A DNA stretch of 64,000 nt, from NCBI GenBank assembly GCA_020310875.1, contig MU260074.1, positions 502,501 through 566,500 of the forward strand, read 5' to 3'. Positions 23,425-32,884 of the stretch are shown one piece after another. Position numbers and translations under genes: made by a program. The notes beneath the pieces were generated by a model. The model had not been told where the DNA came from and did not search any database. It saw nothing but the letters and a program-made list of their open reading frames with translations. How positions within the stretch are numbered: the first letter of the stretch is position 1; the number at the start of each line of letters is the position of its first letter. The DNA comes from Ceratopteris richardii. Its lineage: Eukaryota; Streptophyta; Polypodiopsida; Polypodiales; Pteridaceae.

Positions 23425-24667
23425 ATGGCTTCTTCTTCTCGTCGTCCTTCCAATCGCGTAACTTCATGTGAGGTTTACAACAGAAGAGAGGATTCTTTGT
23501 GGAAACCTCTTTCTGTGAAAGTAAATGACTGGGTTACTATGCTTCCTAGCTGTAGAGGTGTCCATAAAGTCAAGCGTGCCAAAAGAGACAACACAAGAAA
23601 CCATTGGAAGGGACGTATTCTCAGTTTCAAATTGAAGAGATGCGGTTGGTTTGCACGAGTACAGCATGTGTACACCGCTAAGGATCTTGTTCTAGAAAAT
23701 CATCTTCAATTCCCTTCGTACTGTAAGTGAAGTTTGACAATGCTCTTCTATCATTCCAGTTGATTTTGTATAATGAAACATATGTTTTTGTACTGCAGAT
23801 ATCTTTCCTTCCAATATTGTGGAATGGCAACCTGTTGAATGTTTAACAGGAACATTCAGAGTTCTTCATAAGGAATATGCAGAACTCATGTATGCAGAGA
23901 AATCTGTTCAATTCTTCAATAACATAGAGTTATTTGTCCATTATGCAGATTATCAAGTGCCGTCAGGGAGGAGTTCTTATGGAATTCTTGTACACGTACC
24001 TAGTCCTTGCATCTCTTCATTAGATTGGGATGCTCCTGATCATTCAACAGTTTCAAGTTTTCTCTGCAAAATTAAATTTGACATCCAGAAGGCAATGTCA
24101 GCAGGCCGAATTTCGAGAAGGATAAAGATTCAATGGTTTTTGCCTATTCATGTCTTTGTAGCATGCTTTAAAAACATGTTATTACAGAAAACAAAAACAA
24201 TGTGGTTGAATAGGAGAGTCCCTATTTCAGAGATTGATGATGTTTTAGGTAGGGAATGGGATAGCAAAGAAGTTCAAAAGCTAGGTGACATTATTTTATG
24301 TAAAGTTAGTCCCAATTCTCTTTCAATCTCATATCAGATTTGTCGACAATCTCTGGTTCTAGGATATGACTATAGAAGGTGGAAAAAAAAGCTTGGACTT
24401 TGGATAGCCTTGGACTCAGAGGAGAGCTGTCCAGAATTTGAGTTAGAAGTATTGATTCATCCAGATTTTCAATCAAGGAAAATAATTGTCACTGCAAATT
24501 GGAATCTCAGAAATGTAAGGGAGCTTCTAGAATACCTTGATGAGGTATCATCTCAGTGTAGATTCTCAATTGATGATGCAATAGTTAACATTAGATCAGA
24601 GAAATCATTATCTTGCATAAGCTGCCTGCCACCAAGGGTGATTAAGTTCCAACCTTTAAGATTGTAA
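23425..24667 (+). CDS. BAH-like domain protein (2 exons, 388 aa)
   Basis: Exons 23425-23722 and 23799-24667. The intron has GTAAGT and TGCAG ends, and joining keeps the frame (FPSY/YIFPSNIVEW). Residues about 30-125 look like a bromo-adjacent-homology domain: VKVNDWVTML, WKGRILSFKLK, a WFARVQHVYTAKDLVLE strand, then VEWQPVECLTGTFRVLH, comparable to the closing strand of BAH modules. BAH domains bind nucleosomes or modified histone tails; that role is inferred here. Residues 140-388 are unassigned. It is the first gene inside the left end of T and points inward. No stop or shift is present, unlike the surrounding retroelements. BAH assignment by eye is moderate; it could be another beta-rich chromatin fold. 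Confidence 0.72.
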
Positions 24668-25006
24668 CAAGTTAACCCTGACATTCTTACATAATGTATC
24701 TTCATCTAATAGAAGCTTCTATTGATACTTCCATTGAATTTTCTTGGCAGGATGGTTACAAACAATGTGTTAATTTATTAATTTTAAATGTCTTAGATAT
24801 TTTTTAGGTCCTTAATTTCATATTTCCATTGATTTTTTTTTGCAGGAGTGAATTGATGACTAAGAAATAATTATACAGGAACTTGCATAAGTTAATTCTA
24901 GATGAAGAAGAGATCTAGAATTGAATATCTAATTTCAATTTAATAATTATAGTCTATCAAAGGTGCACACTAGGCTCAGCTAAATAATTTGATTCTATGC
25001 AACTTT
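24668..25006. other. 3' flank of the BAH-like gene
   Basis: AT-rich, with no open frame of note. Two GCAG acceptor-like words occur (near 24750 and 24842), so an extra 3' UTR intron is possible. Nothing else was seen. Confidence 0.35.
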
Positions 25007-25165
25007 TCTTGTCCTCAAGTAATGCAAGAGAAATTATCATGGTACACATAACAAGTAATATAAGAGAGTGTGGAGAACTTGGTGCAAATTCCAATCCAAG
25101 GTTTGGTATTTCAATATTAGAAGAGCATGTCTTAAGGCATAAAGCAGAGGAGACGAGATAAGTGA

Positions 25166-25236
25166 AGACGACCGATGCAAGCGACTAGTGCAATCTGAAT
25201 TTGTCGGATGGCCCTTATCGCTTACATCGGTCGTGT
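25166..25236. repeat. 69-bp hairpin copy 1
   Basis: Left arm ACGACCGATGCAAGCGA, right arm TCGCTTACATCGGTCGT. Ends the first 233 bp unit. Confidence 0.85.
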
Positions 25237-25398
25237 TAGCAAACTACCGCGAGAGAAATTATCATGGTACAAACGCAAACTACCAAGTAATATAAGAGAG
25301 TGTGGAGAACTTGGTGCAAATTCCAATCCAAGGTTTGGTATTTCAATATTAGAAGAGCATGTCTTAAGGCATAAAGCAGAGGAGGCGAGATAAGTGAA

Positions 25399-25468
25399 GA
25401 CGACCGATGCAAGCGACTAGGGCAATCTGAAATTGTTGGATGGCCCTTATCGCTTACATCGGTCGTGT
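25399..25468. repeat. 69-bp hairpin copy 2
   Basis: Same arms as copy 1, with the same T-to-A change in the right arm (TTACATCGG). Ends the second tandem unit. Confidence 0.85.
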
Positions 25469-25630
25469 TAGCAAACTACCGCGAGAGAAATTATCATGGT
25501 ACAAATGCAAACTACCAAGTAATATAAGAGAGAGTGGAGAACTTGGTGCAAATTCCAATCCAAGGTTTGGTATTTCAATATTAGAAGAGCATGTCTCAAG
25601 GCATAAAGCAGAGAAGACGAGATAAGTGAA

Positions 25631-25700
25631 GACGACCGATGCAAGCGACTAGTGCAATCTGAAATTGTCGGATGGCCCTTTTCGCTTACATCGGTCGTGT
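25631..25700. repeat. 69-bp hairpin copy 3
   Basis: Same arms as copies 1 and 2. Ends the third tandem unit. Confidence 0.85.
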
Positions 25701-25793
25701 TAGCAAACTACCGCGGGAGACTTCAAGAAGTGACCTTGCGTAAAGATTTGACTCACGAGTATAAAAACTAGCAGCAGCAATGAAATGGATAAT

Positions 25794-25862
25794 ACGACCG
25801 ATGCAAGCGATAGGGGCAATCCAAGATTCTCCGATTCCCCGTATCGCTTGTATCGGTCGTGT
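25794..25862. repeat. 69-bp hairpin copy 4
   Basis: Arms ACGACCGATGCAAGCGAT and ATCGCTTGTATCGGTCGT; the inner stem pairs GGGGCAATC with GATTCCCC. It lies outside the 233 bp units, before the H3-Ulp1 3' end. Confidence 0.88.
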
Positions 25863-26136
25863 CCTCTTAATTCTTTATGTCCTTCTGTAACTTCTCGAAT
25901 TTAAACACTTTCCAACAAGAATGAAGTAAAAAACCCACAATGCATTCATAATTGTGACATAAATAAATTTAATTGGACCATCCAGTGAACTTTTGTCAAA
26001 CTCTCAAGAGGTTCAATACAACTGTGACCATCTTCCAAATGAAGATTGGCATAACTACATACAATTTGTTAAAAAATAAATATTCCAACCTCGGTTGGCT
26101 TTACAATTGATTTCAATCTACGACTCAAAAATTGAT

Positions 26137-27898
26137 TTAACCCTTTCTATCCTTTTTAGAGCCTTGCTTTCTCTGTTGCTTCTGTCCCTTTTTGGAGGTT
26201 TCAGCTTGACTCTTTATGTTGTTCATATGCTTTAGTGGTGAGTGAAGAGGAAGCCCTTTCTTTTTATCTTCAGACTGTTTTCTATCAGGTGGAGGGGGTG
26301 GAGGTGAGTCTGGATCATGTGGGCAGATTGCATGTTTCATGATACTATGTATTGCTCTCTCTCTGATCAAGATGATCCATGCATCTGGGTAGTCTGATAA
26401 ATTCAATCCAGGACTGTAGAACCTTCTTTCCAAGAATCTTACAGCATTTGCAATCACTCTCCAGCCACATGATGTTGAGTCTCTCTGCAATGGCACATGA
26501 ATTTGGCTGTATCCAAATTGCTTTTGTTCATTCATTTTAGCTATTCCTGGAAAATTCTGATCAATATGCATCTTGAGAAGCTTTGCAGCACTGCATTGTA
26601 AAGTGAAAATCAAAACGGGGCATGGCTTTAAAATAGAGAACAACAAAATGTATAGTAACTTACACTTTGCAATTCCCATGCTGTGATGGAAGAGAATTTA
26701 GGAAAAGAGCTTGATATGCATTGAAGTCCACAATAATCAAACTCCAATGGCCCCTGTCAATGAGTTGCATGTAAATATACTTTCTTAAATGAAACAAATA
26801 TGTTTCCAAAATGAAGATGAATACTTACTTTTCAATGTATGGGTAAATTACACATTCTACTTCTTCTGTAAAACCCCGTAGAAAGGACTTGGCATCTCCA
26901 TGTTTATGTAAAAAACATTGTGTCACCAGAGGATCTAAAATAAATACTTTTCTTTGAACCTTTTCCTCACATTGTTGAAGAAGAACCCTACAAATCAAGA
27001 AATAAAAATGCAGTTAAGGAACTAGAAAATTATGCAAAACAAAAGCATTTTAAGGCCTCTAGATATACCTGAGTGAAATGTTGACCACACTATCTGATAT
27101 TTCAAGATGAAGCTCCCTCAACATTTTGTTATCTTCAGGTCTAATGTCAAGAAACAATTCACCTTGCCATGGCATTGCAACATTAACTATAACCTGCCCA
27201 TCTCCTTTCTTGAGGAGCTCTTTATTTGCTTTCTGTAACTTTTGAATCTGGGTTAAGATGGCACTTTCCTCTGTAAATAATCCCTGCTTTTTCCTCTCCT
27301 CCTCACTATTTGCTGCAGCTCTAGTCTCATGATCATGAGTGACTTGAGCGTTGATCTCTTCAATGACAACTGTTGTTTTAGGTGCTCGAGCTGGAGGTAT
27401 ATTTAAAATATCGAAGAATTTTTTGTCGTGGTGATCAATAGGAACCAGAGCTTTATCAAACTTATATCTTATTCTTGAAACAATAACATAATCCTTCGCC
27501 ATTAAAGTTACCCTATGAGAATGAGCAGCACATAAGTAGGCATCATTCATGAAATCAATAGCAAAGTCCTCTGCAGCTTCTTGCAGGCATAGCAGTGCTT
27601 GAGTTTGCCACCTCACATTGACAAAGGATGAGGTCTTCATCAAAGAACAGAGGTTGGATGAGATCTGCTTGACAACTCTCATAAATGGAAGTCTTGGGAT
27701 CAACAATCCCACAGACTTTTGGGCTCTTCTTATTTCCCTCAAAGACTTAACATGGTAGTTGACCCTTTTTTTTGAAGGCTGCTCTGGCACTTTGGCTTGA
27801 ACCTTCTGGGAATTTTGCTCCTGGACATTTTCCCCTTGGGCATTCTTGTCCTGACCCTCAGGGTACAACTTCCTTGCTGTCTTTTTGGTTCTAGCCAT
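26137..27898 (-). CDS. Histone H3 (centromeric type) fused to Ulp1-like protease (4 exons, 510 aa)
   Basis: Exons (minus) 27898-27069, 26987-26829, 26753-26664, 26590-26137. All introns have GT/AG ends and the joined frame is open. Residues 1-10 read MARTKKTARK, an H3 tail start. Residues 50-144 form an H3 fold: LREIRRAQKSVGLLIPRLPF, then RWQTQALLCLQEAAEDF and LCAAHSHRVTLMAKDY. The extended loop before RW and the W97 itself are centromeric-H3 (CENH3) traits. A linker to about 255 follows. Residues about 255-415 form a C48 peptidase: FILDPL (292), HWSLIIVD (H332), LNSL (N349 where yeast Ulp1 has Asp) and QRDSTSCG (Q395, C401). Spacings H-N 17 and Q-C 6 equal those of yeast Ulp1 H514-D531 and Q574-C580. 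The tail is basic with a proline run. Possible roles: replacing H3 in chromatin and removing SUMO-like tags; both are inferred. Confidence 0.88.
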
Positions 27899-28008
27899 AC
27901 TCTGCAAAAAATCAATCTTTAGGCAAGGAATTAGGAAAAGTGGAATATTCCACTGTCAAAACTTACTCTCTAAAAGCTATGATCAATGACTCTTTCCACT
28001 ATCAGAGG

Positions 28009-28077
28009 CACGACCGATGCAAGCGATAACAGTCATCCGGAAATGCCCGGATGTCCCTGATCGCTTGCATCGGTCGT
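28009..28077. repeat. 69-bp hairpin copy 5
   Basis: Arms CACGACCGATGCAAGCGAT and ATCGCTTGCATCGGTCGT; inner stem CATCCGG with CCGGATG. About 110 bp upstream of the H3-Ulp1 start. Confidence 0.9.
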
Positions 28078-28199
28078 CTTTAAATTAATCATCAAATATC
28101 AATAAATAATATCTGACAATGCAAAACACTCAATTATCACTAAGATAAAGATAATTGGAAAACTATAATCAATGACTCTTTCCACTATCAGAGGCACCA

Positions 28200-28518
28200 G
28201 ATGAAAAGGAACGTCCGAGATATGGAAACCAAGACATTAAAGATGCTACCTTGCTTACTATAAAGAAAAATTTGAACAGCCAGACAGAAGAGTCAGCTTC
28301 TCAAATCCTCTACTAGCAGAACCCGCTTCCTCCTTTTTGATGGAGACCTCCCACACCTATATCTCACGAAACCCCCCACTGGTGTCCTGCTCCTCGAAAA
28401 AGATCCCCACATGCATGTCAAGGATTTGAGAAGCTGACTCTTCTGTCTGGCTGTTCAAATTAAGCAAGGCAGCATCTTTAATGTCTTGGTTTCCATATCT
28501 CGGACGTTCCTTTTCATC
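28200..28518. ncRNA. Long near-perfect hairpin (arms about 100 bp)
   Basis: The left arm 28200-28309 (GATGAAAAGGAACGTCCGAG ... CAAATCCT) is repeated as its complement at 28421-28518. The loop is about 111 bases. The left arm has about 12 extra bases (CTATAAAGAAAA). If transcribed in either direction it would fold into a long double-stranded RNA, the type processed to small RNAs in plants. Transcription is not shown, so ncRNA is a tentative class; it may instead be an inverted duplication of a captured gene fragment or a foldback element. Confidence 0.6.
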
Positions 28519-28527
28519 ATAGCAAAG

Positions 28528-28988
28528 GAAACCAAAATTTGCAAGCTATGATCAAGGACTCGATGATATTAAAAAACATGACCGATCCAAGCGATTAGGG
28601 TTATCCAAAAATCTCGGATGTCCCTAATCGCTTGCATCGGTCGTGTCCACATTACCTTACGTAGAGAGCGCTCTCTATAGAAATTGTGAAGTAGGCTAAA
28701 AACGTGGTGGCAATGGAACCTCGACGCTTGGCAAGTGTTGACAGAAAAAAATGAAGGAAATGAATAGGAGGAAGCTTAAATAGGTCCCAAAACTGAGTTG
28801 ATCATTGTGCCACGTGGCATGCTCCGATTGGTCCACGTCAGATACCGGTTGCGAATTCCAACGTCTTTTGCCACGTGGCATGATCTGATTGATCCACGTC
28901 ATCAATCCGTTGCATCGGGGAACGTACACTTTACCACGTGGCACTCTATGATTGCTCCACCTCATTTGACCGTTTCTTCCCTCCTCAC
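28528..28988 (+). promoter_or_regulatory. Promoter-like direct repeat, copy 1
   Basis: Matches 29138-29600. It contains hairpin copy 6 and three units of about 62 bp, each with a G-box core CCACGTGGCA (28809, 28870, 28933) followed by ATTGGTCCACGTCA-like sequence. It lacks the TATA box and leader that follow copy 2, so it may be a spare or a divergent promoter for the H3-Ulp1 gene; which one cannot be told. Confidence 0.6.
28577..28645. repeat. 69-bp hairpin copy 6
   Basis: Left arm ATGACCGATCCAAGCGAT has two changes. The inner stem pairs TAGGG with CCCTA and ATCC with GGAT. Confidence 0.88.
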
Positions 28989-28994
28989 TAGAGA

Positions 28995-29063
28995 CACGAC
29001 CGATCCAAGCGATAAGAGTCATCCGTAAATGCCCGGATGTCACTCATCGCTTGCATCGGTCGT
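28995..29063. repeat. 69-bp hairpin copy 7
   Basis: Arms CACGACCGATCCAAGCGAT and ATCGCTTGCATCGGTCGT. The inner stem is close to that of copy 5. Confidence 0.88.
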
Positions 29064-29137
29064 CCCTGAATTCATCATCATATTTCAATAAATAGAAGTT
29101 AAAATAAAGGTAACAATGCGTTATACTCAAGCAACAC

Positions 29138-29600
29138 AAAAGAAACCAAAATTTGCAAGGTATGATCAAGGACGATGCTATTTAAAAAACATGACCGATC
29201 CAAGCGATTCGGGTTATCCAAAAATCTCGGATGTCCCTAATCGCTTGCATCGGTCGTGTCCACATTACCTTATGGAGAGAGCGCTCTCTATAGAAATTGT
29301 GAAGTAGCCAAAAAACTTGGTGGCAATGGAACCTCCACGCTTGGCAAGTGTTGACAAAAAAAAAAAAAAGCAAATGAATAGAGAAGCTTAAATAGGTCCC
29401 AAAACTGAGTTGACCGTTGTGCCACGTGGCATGCCCCGATTGGTCCACGTCAGATAGCCGTTGCGAATTCCAACGTCTTTTGCCACGTGGCATGATTTGA
29501 TTGATCCACGTCATCTATCCGTTGCATCGGGCAACGTACACTTTGCCACGTGGCACTCTGTGATTGGTCCACCTCATTCGACCGTTTGTTCCCTCCTCGC
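29138..29600 (+). promoter_or_regulatory. Promoter direct repeat, copy 2, with three G-boxes
   Basis: Second copy of 28528-28988, with GCCACGTGGCA near 29421, 29481 and 29544, each followed by an inverted CCAAT-like ATTGG and an ACGTCA word. It ends at a TATA box (29602) for the gene at 29794. G-boxes are bound by plant bZIP and bHLH factors; responsiveness is inferred. Confidence 0.65.
29190..29258. repeat. 69-bp hairpin copy 8
   Basis: Within promoter copy 2 at the position equivalent to copy 6, nearly identical to it. Confidence 0.88.
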
Positions 29601-29601
29601 C

Positions 29602-29609
29602 TATAAATA
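29602..29609 (+). promoter_or_regulatory. TATA box for the gene at 29794
   Basis: CTATAAATAC, 192 bp before the ATG. It follows the third G-box by about 50 bp. Confidence 0.7.
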
Positions 29610-29686
29610 CCTATTTCTTCACAAACTCAAATTTTCAACCTTCAGAGAATTTCTCACCTACATGTGTATTTTTCTTTCGTCGCCGA

Positions 29687-29756
29687 CACGACCGATACAA
29701 GCGATTTTCGCCATTTGACCTACGTTGATTCGCTCTAGTCGCTTGCATCGGTTGTG
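29687..29756. repeat. 69-bp hairpin copy 9, in a probable 5' UTR
   Basis: ACACGACCGATACAAGCGAT and GTCGCTTGCATCGGTTGTG, slightly diverged. It sits between the TATA box and the ATG at 29794, so it would be in the transcript. Confidence 0.82.
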
Positions 29757-29793
29757 TTCTCCTAATAGACATACAAGAGAAGCTGTAGCTTAG

Positions 29794-32389
29794 ATGGAGG
29801 TAATGAATGAGATCCTTAGTGTCTCTCCATCAGAGAAACTTCTTGATTTCATGGTTCAAGAGGGTTTAAGTGTAGATTATTTTCCTGATGCAATGACCAT
29901 ATTCAACCCCGAAATTGATTTTGAAAAACTCTTAGAGAACTCGAAAAGTTTTCTTAAGGATGAGTGGGAGATTTTCTTGGGGTTGGTCGATGGGAGGATC
30001 CTTTCTATTTCTCAGAAAACCTATGTCCATCCTCACATCTTTGGGAAGGATCCAACAGATAGGGCTAAAATCACAAGAAAATGCAGAAGGATATCCCCTT
30101 TGCCAGGGAAGCTTGATTTTTGCCCAGAGCATGAAAAGGACTGCTGCTTGCTCCCTTTAAACATTGCTTTCTTGATATGGCTTGATCATATCTTAGTTGA
30201 AAGGGAGGAAAATGTTCATGATGAAGACGAGCCTTGCTTAGAGCTGGCACTTGAGGCTAGCTCAAAAACTATGAAAGGTGTCATGGAGATTGTTGAGGAG
30301 ATCAATCTGCAAGCAGAAGAAGAGCAGGTCAAAGATTTTGATGTGGCCACTTTTAAAGCAGAGACGGCAATAAGGGAGCCAAGTGAAGAAGTTCAAGTGT
30401 CTGAGAAGTCCCTACTTCTCCCAAATCTACCTTTTTACTTTATCTCTGGGAAAGAGTTCATACCTCTATTTTACATTCAGGAACTTTTCAATCTAAGGGA
30501 GGACTACTGTCTTGCAGCTATAGCTGAGGCAGAAGAAGTTGCAAGGAGATTCATCAATAAGAAAGGAGAAAGAAGAGAGGAATTTTTGCGTCTTGATTTG
30601 GATTTGTCTAATGAAGAATTCAAAGATTCATCACAAGCTCTTTCAAAATGCTTTGAGAAAGCTATCTCAGAGAAGCCAAAACTTGCTGATGAAGAGTTTG
30701 ATGAGCATCAGAAGCAACTTGGAATATACTCGTTTGGACGTGGCTATTCATTCTTGGATGTCGCTGAGGACAAAGGAACAATTTGTATTGACTCAAAAGA
30801 GCTCATTGAGGAGGAAGATGAGGTCAAGGTATGTTGTTTGATATATTCTATCAATTAAAGTTTTGTCCGAGATCTCTAATTTTTTAAGTGAGAAAATGAC
30901 CACGACCGATGCAAGCGATACAACCTAACGGATAATCTCCGTTGGGCCTTATCGCTTGCATCGGTCGTGTTCGGACTTGAAGAGGAAGATGAGGTCAAGT
31001 ATGTAGTAAAATATATTCTCATGATTTAAAGGAAAAGGAGATGAGATGGGCTTGATGCAAAATCTCTATCTTGTGTCAGTTTGTCCAAGTTCTCCATTAG
31101 AAGTGTCAGAAGTCGATCACGACCGATGCAAGCGACAAGGCCCATCAGATATTTTCCGTCGGTCCTCATCGCTTGCATCGGTCGTGTTTGGACTTTAGGA
31201 AGATGACGTCAAGGTATGCAGTTAACTATATTCTCAAGAACTTTAGGTTAAGGATTTGAGATGGGAACAATGCAAAATCTCTTTCTTGTATCAGATTTGT
31301 CAAAGTTCTCCATTCGAAGTGTCAGAAATGGATCACGACCGATGCAAGCGATTATGCCCATCGGATATTTTCCGCTGGGCCTCATCGCTTGCATCGGTCG
31401 TGTTTGGACTTTAGGAAGATGACGTCAGGGTATACAGTTAACTATGTTCTCAAGAACTTTAGGTTAAGGATATGCGATGGGACCAATGCAAAATCTCTTT
31501 CTTGTATCAGATTTGTCCAAGTTCTCCATTCGAAGTGTCAGAAATGGATCACGACCGATGCAAGCGATTAGGCCCATCGGATATTTTCCGTTGGGCCTCA
31601 TCGCTTGCATCGGTCGTGTTTGGACTTTAGGAAGATGACATCAAGGTATACAGTTAACTATGTTCTCAAGATCTTTAGGTTAAGGATATGAGATGGGACC
31701 AATGCAAAATCTCTTTCTTGTATCAGATTTGTCCAAGTTCTCCATTCCAAGTGTCAGAAATGGATCACGACCGATGCAAGCGATTAGGCCCATCGGATAT
31801 TTTCCGCTGGGCCTTATCGCTTGCATCAGTCGTGTCTCTTGCTTTTCTTTCTAATAGTTTCAAGTTACTTCACATGTTTCCTTAAGTGTGCTTGCACTTC
31901 ATCTAACCATGTTTTTCATTTTTATCACAGTTAACTTTATTGGATGAAGACAATTACCTTGGCAGGGGCAAGGGAACAAGAAAAGCCTTAGAAGAGAAAG
32001 GAAAAGCAAAGGTGGATATTCATTCTATTATCCACTATCTTCCAAAGTTGGACCCAGCCACTTTTTGTGTTATTCACAAGCACTATAGTGAGGAGCCAGA
32101 CTTTGGATTATTCTGCTTGAGGACTCTATCAAAATACATGGGTTTTACTCCAATACCCTTTAATGCTTTCAGAGTTTTACTGCTTGAAAGAGCAACTGCA
32201 TTCAGAATTTTTGGATATGCCCCTGGACTCAATGCTTCAAGGGCAGGGTACTTTCTTTGTTATTCAAGCTATGCAATGGCTGCAGGGGTGTCAAATTTAA
32301 AAAGCATTGCTGGATACAGGAGAAAAGAGTTCTTGAGATATAGAGGTGATTTGCCAGAGCCAAGCTCTTTCAAAAGGCTCAAGGAATGA
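29794..32389 (+). CDS. Unrecognised T-encoded protein (2 exons, 497 aa)
   Basis: Exon 1 is 29794-30828 and exon 2 is 31931-32389; the 1102 bp intron has GTATGT and CACAG ends, and both exons are whole codons (345 and 152 plus stop). I do not recognise the family. Exon 1 is acidic, with a possible metal site between residues 97 and 123 (CRRIS, FCPEHEKDCC) and acidic stretches near 150-210. Exon 2 has a glycine-basic opening (LGRGKGTRKALEEKGKAK) then a hydrophobic region rich in Y, F and L (FGLFCLRTLSKYMGF, LNASRAGYFLCYSSY). No signal peptide or membrane helix is evident. It is driven by the G-box promoter. The intron is packed with hairpin repeats. Lack of stops beside decayed retroelements suggests it is maintained. 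Confidence 0.75.
30901..30969. repeat. 69-bp hairpin copy 10, intronic
   Basis: Full arms; inner stem AACGGA with TCCGTT, different from its neighbours yet complementary. Confidence 0.9.
31118..31186. repeat. 69-bp hairpin copy 11, intronic
   Basis: Full outer arms. The inner part CATCAGATATTTTCCGTCGG is less well paired than in copies 12-14. Confidence 0.88.
31334..31402. repeat. 69-bp hairpin copy 12, intronic
   Basis: Full arms. Inner stem GCCCATCGGA with TCCGCTGGGC, one or two mismatches. Confidence 0.9.
31550..31618. repeat. 69-bp hairpin copy 13, intronic
   Basis: Full arms. Inner stem AGGCCCATCGGA with TCCGTTGGGCCT. Confidence 0.9.
31766..31834. repeat. 69-bp hairpin copy 14, intronic
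   Basis: Full arms with one right-arm change (ATCAGTCGTG). The last copy, 96 bp before exon 2. Confidence 0.9.
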
Positions 32390-32884
32390 CTTGATTTTTT
32401 CAAATTCTATACTCAACAAATGTACATATACAGAAATTGCCCAATGTGATATAAGACATTGCAAATTGATACATGATTTGATTCAGTTTGTGATATTGAT
32501 ACATGATTTGTCTGGAGATAGCCATATCCTTCTGATTATATTTGGCATGAGGTCCTTTGTAATTGTCTTCTAAAGAGCTTGAAGGTCTGCAACTTGAGTG
32601 ATGCTTAACTACTTCATGTACCAGAGCATCCAAGGAGATATCTGCACAAGGTAGTTCTGGAGGAGAAGACTCCTGCATATGGTGAGCTAAAGAGAATATG
32701 TGAAACTCAGATTGGTGAAGTTACACGATGTTTCTTGCCAAGGAATATAAAGCATTTCCTGAATGGAACAGTAGCACTGGTGAATGGTCTATGTCAATCA
32801 GCATGGTAATCTCTTAGGAACCGGCACGTGTCCAATATTCCTCTGAGTGTCAATATAGGGAAGTGCACGTGCATGAGCCCAAGC
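32390..32884. other. Spacer between convergent genes in T
   Basis: No gene that I can support. A 40 bp piece near 32545-32580 (CCTTTGTAATTGTCTTCTAA) repeats part of the transposase exon near 32935, a small duplication. Presumably it holds both 3' UTRs. Confidence 0.4.

Larger units (their letters stand above)
25007..25706 (+). repeat. Three tandem units of about 233 bp, each ending in a hairpin
   Basis: The unit runs from GAGAGAAATTATCATGGTAC through GGTTTGGTATTTCAATATTA to a hairpin copy. Starts are spaced 233 bp (25207, 25440, 25673 for the ATGGCCCTT word). Identical 61-codon open frames in two units (25208, 25440) simply follow the repeat and are not called as genes. Confidence 0.85.
30970..31834 (+). 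repeat. Intronic tandem array of about 216 bp units
   Basis: Four units, each ending in a hairpin (copies 11-14). Each begins GTGTTTGGACTTTAGGAAGA or a variant and carries GATGACGTCAAGGTATAC-like sequence, a copy of the exon 1 end and its splice donor. Later units are more alike than the first, as in a growing array. Confidence 0.85.

Noticed and set aside
25208..25625. Two nearly identical 61-codon open frames
   Set aside because: They coincide with the 233 bp tandem units and have no start context or homologue that I recognise.
32400..32678. Further 3' exon of the transposase
   Set aside because: Similarity to the 32935 region is a short duplication only, and no convincing splice pair keeps the frame.
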